The notes under the pieces were generated by a model. It was not told where the DNA came from. It was given only the letters and a program-made list of their open reading frames with translations, and did no database searches. Below, piece by piece: positions 14,050-15,755 of a stretch of 15,755 nt of DNA (position 1 is its first letter; the number at the start of each line of letters is the position of its first letter). The DNA is taken from the NCBI GenBank assembly GCA_900543305.1, contig UQQZ01000054.1, positions 1 to 15,755 of the forward strand. Direction: 5' to 3'. The DNA is from an uncultured Oscillospiraceae bacterium (GTDB lineage: Bacteria; Bacillota; Clostridia; Oscillospirales; Acutalibacteraceae). The position numbers and the translations under genes were made by a program.

Positions 14050-14918
14050 CTGCCCTTCTCATCCACTTTCTCATAAACTCCGTACTCGTCCCAGATGCTT
14101 TCGATTTTCCGCAGAGTCTCCCCCACCTCGTCCTTTTTCCGGATGGCTACGGTGACGATCAAGGCGTTGATGATGCTCAAGGGACCCACCAGGGAATCCA
14201 CAAAGGAGACCATGTCGCTTCGGGCCAGCAGCACATGAGAGGCATGCTGGGCCAAAGGGGACAAAATACTGTCGGTAATGGCCACGGTGGTGGCCTTCCG
14301 GGATGAGGCGTACTTCATGGTCTTTACGGCCTTTTTAGAGTATCTGGGGAAGCTGATGGCGATTACCGCGTCCCCTTCCTCGATCCGGACCATCTGCTGC
14401 AAAATGGTGGCCTCGCTGGTGGCTTCCACCAGGTGCACTGTATCGAAAACCAACCGGAGATAATGGGCCAAAAACGTGGCCAAAGCCAGAGAACTCCCTG
14501 CCCCCAGCACATAGACCTTCTTGGCTCCCACCAGGGCGTCCACGGTCTTGTAAAAGGCTTCCCGGTCCACATTCTCCTTGGTGCGCTTCAAGATATCGAT
14601 ATCCTGATCCAGCACCGCATCCAGCAGCCGCTTGGGCTCGATGTTGTGAGAAGTCATCTCCAGACGCTGCACACTGGTCATCTTGCTGCGGACCATCTCC
14701 TGCATGGCCTGCTGCAAGGCAGGATACCCGGAGTAACCGATTTCCGTGGCGAACCGCACCACCGTGGACTCGCTTACCCCTACGGTAGCCCCCAGCTTGG
14801 AGGCCGTCATAAATGCTACTTTATCGGAATGTTCTTCGATGTACCGGGCGATCATCCGTTGGCCCTTGGAAAAACCGGCGCTTTTTTCCCGAATTCGCTC
14901 GGCGAGCTGGCTGTTCAT
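14046..14918 (-). CDS. RpiR/MurR-family transcriptional regulator (HTH + SIS)
   Basis: This 290-aa regulator has an N-terminal RpiR-type helix-turn-helix (about res 1-77, with SKLGATVGVSESTVVRFATE as the recognition region) and a C-terminal SIS sugar-isomerase fold (about 120-255) starting KKVYVLGAGSSLALATFLAH and continuing VIAISFPRYSKKAV. SIS domains in this family bind phosphosugars, so the ligand is probably a sugar phosphate or amino-sugar phosphate; which one is not visible. The ATG at 14918 is preferred (AAAGGA 5 nt upstream); an ATG at 14936 has no ribosome site. The gene overlaps the flavoprotein at TTGA. Its own leader has a promoter and a palindromic candidate operator, consistent with autorepression. 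Confidence 0.93.
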   Translation of the reverse strand: MNSQLAERIREKSAGFSKGQRMIARYIEEHSDKVAFMTASKLGATVGVSESTVVRFATEIGYSGYPALQQAMQEMVRSKMTSVQRLEMTSHNIEPKRLLDAVLDQDIDILKRTKENVDREAFYKTVDALVGAKKVYVLGAGSSLALATFLAHYLRLVFDTVHLVEATSEATILQQMVRIEEGDAVIAISFPRYSKKAVKTMKYASSRKATTVAITDSILSPLAQHASHVLLARSDMVSFVDSLVGPLSIINALIVTVAIRKKDEVGETLRKIESIWDEYGVYEKVDEKGS

Positions 14919-14977
14919 GTCCTTCCTTCCTTTCATCCCAATCCCCGGGGCATAGGACTCCGGGGCAATCCCTGTGC

Positions 14978-14992
14978 TTGCGAAACTCGCAA
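14978..14992. promoter_or_regulatory. Palindromic candidate operator in the RpiR gene leader
   Basis: TTGCGA-AAC-TCGCAA is a perfect 6-3-6 inverted repeat starting about 10 bp downstream of the predicted transcription start of the regulator gene, an ordinary place for a self-repressing roadblock site. Palindrome seen; binding by the regulator inferred. Confidence 0.5.
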
Positions 14993-15008
14993 ATGCAAAT
15001 ACAGATTC

Positions 15009-15037
15009 ATTCTACGGCGTTCCCTTGCAAAAATCAA
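15009..15037 (-). promoter_or_regulatory. Probable sigma-A promoter of the RpiR-flavoprotein genes
   Basis: On the minus strand -35 TTGATT (15037-15032, 4/6), a 17-nt spacer and -10 TAGAAT (15014-15009, 5/6). The predicted start near 15002 leaves a leader of about 84 nt that contains the palindrome at 14992-14978 and a small CCCCGG/CCGGGG stem (14965-14943) just before the ribosome binding site. Confidence 0.65.
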
Positions 15038-15105
15038 GAGAATTTCAGCGATTTGAACTTTTTTCACCCACTTTTTGCAAGAGTTTCATCTTTGGGATGC
15101 AAAAA
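15025..15105. repeat. Repeated TTTTTGCA motifs upstream of the RpiR gene
   Basis: TTGCAAAAA (15025-15033) and TTTTTGCAA (15072-15080) form a 9-bp inverted repeat 38 nt apart, and TGCAAAAA recurs at 15098-15105. The first lies in the spacer and -35 edge of the promoter. They may be further regulator sites or simply an AT-rich intergenic pattern. Confidence 0.35.
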
Positions 15106-15114
15106 CAGCGGCAT

Positions 15115-15139
15115 AAAAAAGGCAGGCCCATCGCCTGCC
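15115..15139 (-). terminator. Intrinsic terminator of the 179-aa membrane protein gene
   Basis: On the minus strand a 7-bp stem GGCAGGC / GCCTGCC (15139-15133 with 15127-15121, 5-nt loop) is followed at once by six Ts (15120-15115). It begins 4 nt after the stop codon and separates this gene from the RpiR gene. Confidence 0.9.
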
Positions 15140-15143
15140 CACC

Positions 15144-15683
15144 TTATTTTCCCTTCAACAGCTTCCCCAACCGGTCGTGGAGCCGGTTCAGGTACTGGAC
15201 AATCAATCCCTCCAGCGCCAGGTCGTACACCACGAAAACCACGTTGGCCAATACCAACAGAGCCACCGGCGTGTAGGGTCCCAAGATGGATATGGTCTCA
15301 AAGGGGATGCCCAGCACATAGACCGACAGCACAGCCTCCAGCACCACCGCAGCATTGAACACCAGCAGCTTCGCCACATAACGGAGCACCCGGTGCCGAA
15401 TCCTGCCCAACACCGCAAAGAGGGCGGGATAATACCCGAAAAACAGCAGGTAGAACAAAAGGGCTTCCCTATCCGGGGCCAGGAGAAATGCCAGCACACT
15501 GCACACCCCGTACACCCCAAAGGCCCAGGACAGTCCCACTTCCACCACCACCGGCACCAACAGGCACCCGGCGATGGCCGGCAGAGCCAATGTGGCCATG
15601 GGAGCCATACCGGTCAAAAACAGCAGCACCAAAGACAGGGCGGAAATCACCCCGCAAAAGGCCACTTTCATGGAATTTTTCAC
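15144..15683 (-). CDS. Integral membrane protein of unknown function, 179 aa
   Basis: A very hydrophobic small protein with about five or six membrane helices: roughly res 8-30, 32-50, 52-70, 74-94, 103-125 and 135-160, ending in a short basic tail with RLHDRLGKLLKGK. Its size, helix number and opening MKNSMKVAFCGVISALSLVL resemble S-components of ECF vitamin transporters and related small clostridial membrane proteins, but I see no ligand-specific motif and do not assign a function. The start is GTG at 15683 with GGAGG 9 nt upstream; an ATG at 15671 is 21 nt away. It follows the end of another gene by about 32 nt and has its own terminator, so it is probably the last gene of an operon that extends beyond the window. 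Confidence 0.85.
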   Translation of the reverse strand: MKNSMKVAFCGVISALSLVLLFLTGMAPMATLALPAIAGCLLVPVVVEVGLSWAFGVYGVCSVLAFLLAPDREALLFYLLFFGYYPALFAVLGRIRHRVLRYVAKLLVFNAAVVLEAVLSVYVLGIPFETISILGPYTPVALLVLANVVFVVYDLALEGLIVQYLNRLHDRLGKLLKGK

Positions 15684-15715
15684 CCGTCCGCGCCTCCTTT
15701 TTCAGCCTGGCTGTC

Positions 15716-15755
15716 TCAACAGCAGGAGATCAAATCGCCGCCCATGCACTCGCAG
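15716..15755 (-). CDS. 3' end of an unidentified gene (partial)
   Basis: One minus-strand frame stays open from the window edge for 12 codons, ending CECMGGDLISCC and a TGA at 15718-15716, 32 nt before the membrane-protein start. Codons are mostly G/C-ending like the neighbouring genes. A second frame (ending RQPG, TGA near 15703) is also open but uses CGA, AGA and CCA codons that are rare here. Too short to identify; four cysteines in the last 12 residues are notable. Confidence 0.4.
   Translation of the reverse strand, partial: CECMGGDLISCC

Noticed and set aside
1..15755. tRNA, rRNA, CRISPR, IS element or phage genes
   Set aside because: No cloverleaf-like or rRNA-like sequence, no regularly spaced repeats, and no transposase, integrase or phage structural protein was seen on either strand.

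Overview
The window reads as a stretch of chromosome from a GC-rich Gram-positive anaerobe of class Clostridia, most likely an Oscillospiraceae/Ruminococcaceae gut-type genome. This is inferred from the strong G/C bias at third codon positions, AGGAGG-type ribosome binding sites, separate secD and secF genes, an IspH-ribosomal S1 fusion (a known clostridial gene form), and the order BaiN-family flavoprotein - cmk - plsC - ispH/rpsA. All genes are chromosomal housekeeping or accessory types. I see no transposase, phage module, CRISPR array, tRNA or rRNA.

Layout. Positions 1-697 hold the N-terminal third of secA on the minus strand, with its promoter and a leader hairpin. It is transcribed divergently from a MATE-family multidrug exporter (920-2302, +). 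A bidirectional terminator at 2317-2357 separates the exporter from a convergent minus-strand operon that reads, in transcription order, three-repeat PepSY membrane protein (5399-4449), OmpR-type response regulator (4388-3711) and sensor histidine kinase (3714-2356). A lone plus-strand N-acetylmuramoyl-L-alanine amidase without a signal peptide follows (5572-6144). Next come a small unrecognised minus-strand gene of 86 codons (6484-6224) bracketed by two terminators, then secF and secD (minus, overlapping by 8 nt). Upstream of secD lies a 220-nt GC-rich intergenic region full of inverted repeats.

From 9204 to 14918 everything lies on the minus strand as one closely packed block: an RpiR-family regulator, a BaiN/HI0933-type flavoprotein that overlaps it, cytidylate kinase, a PlsC-like acyltransferase, and IspH fused to a four-domain S1 protein. 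A consensus-like promoter at 12729-12757 can start a shorter transcript covering cmk-plsC-ispH/rpsA. A 179-aa membrane protein of unknown function (15683-15144) with its own terminator precedes the regulator. The 3' end of one more gene enters at the right edge.

Functional themes. SecA, SecD and SecF belong to the same protein export pathway. The PepSY-regulator-kinase operon is a cell-envelope sensing unit that probably controls itself. The cmk-plsC-ispH/rpsA operon combines nucleotide, phospholipid and isoprenoid precursor synthesis with translation. I did not find a clearly new multi-gene system. The most interesting signals are a near-perfect internal Shine-Dalgarno and ATG exactly at the IspH/S1 junction, the small terminator-bracketed gene, 11-bp-phased direct repeats ahead of the PepSY two-component operon, and a palindromic operator candidate in the leader of the RpiR gene.
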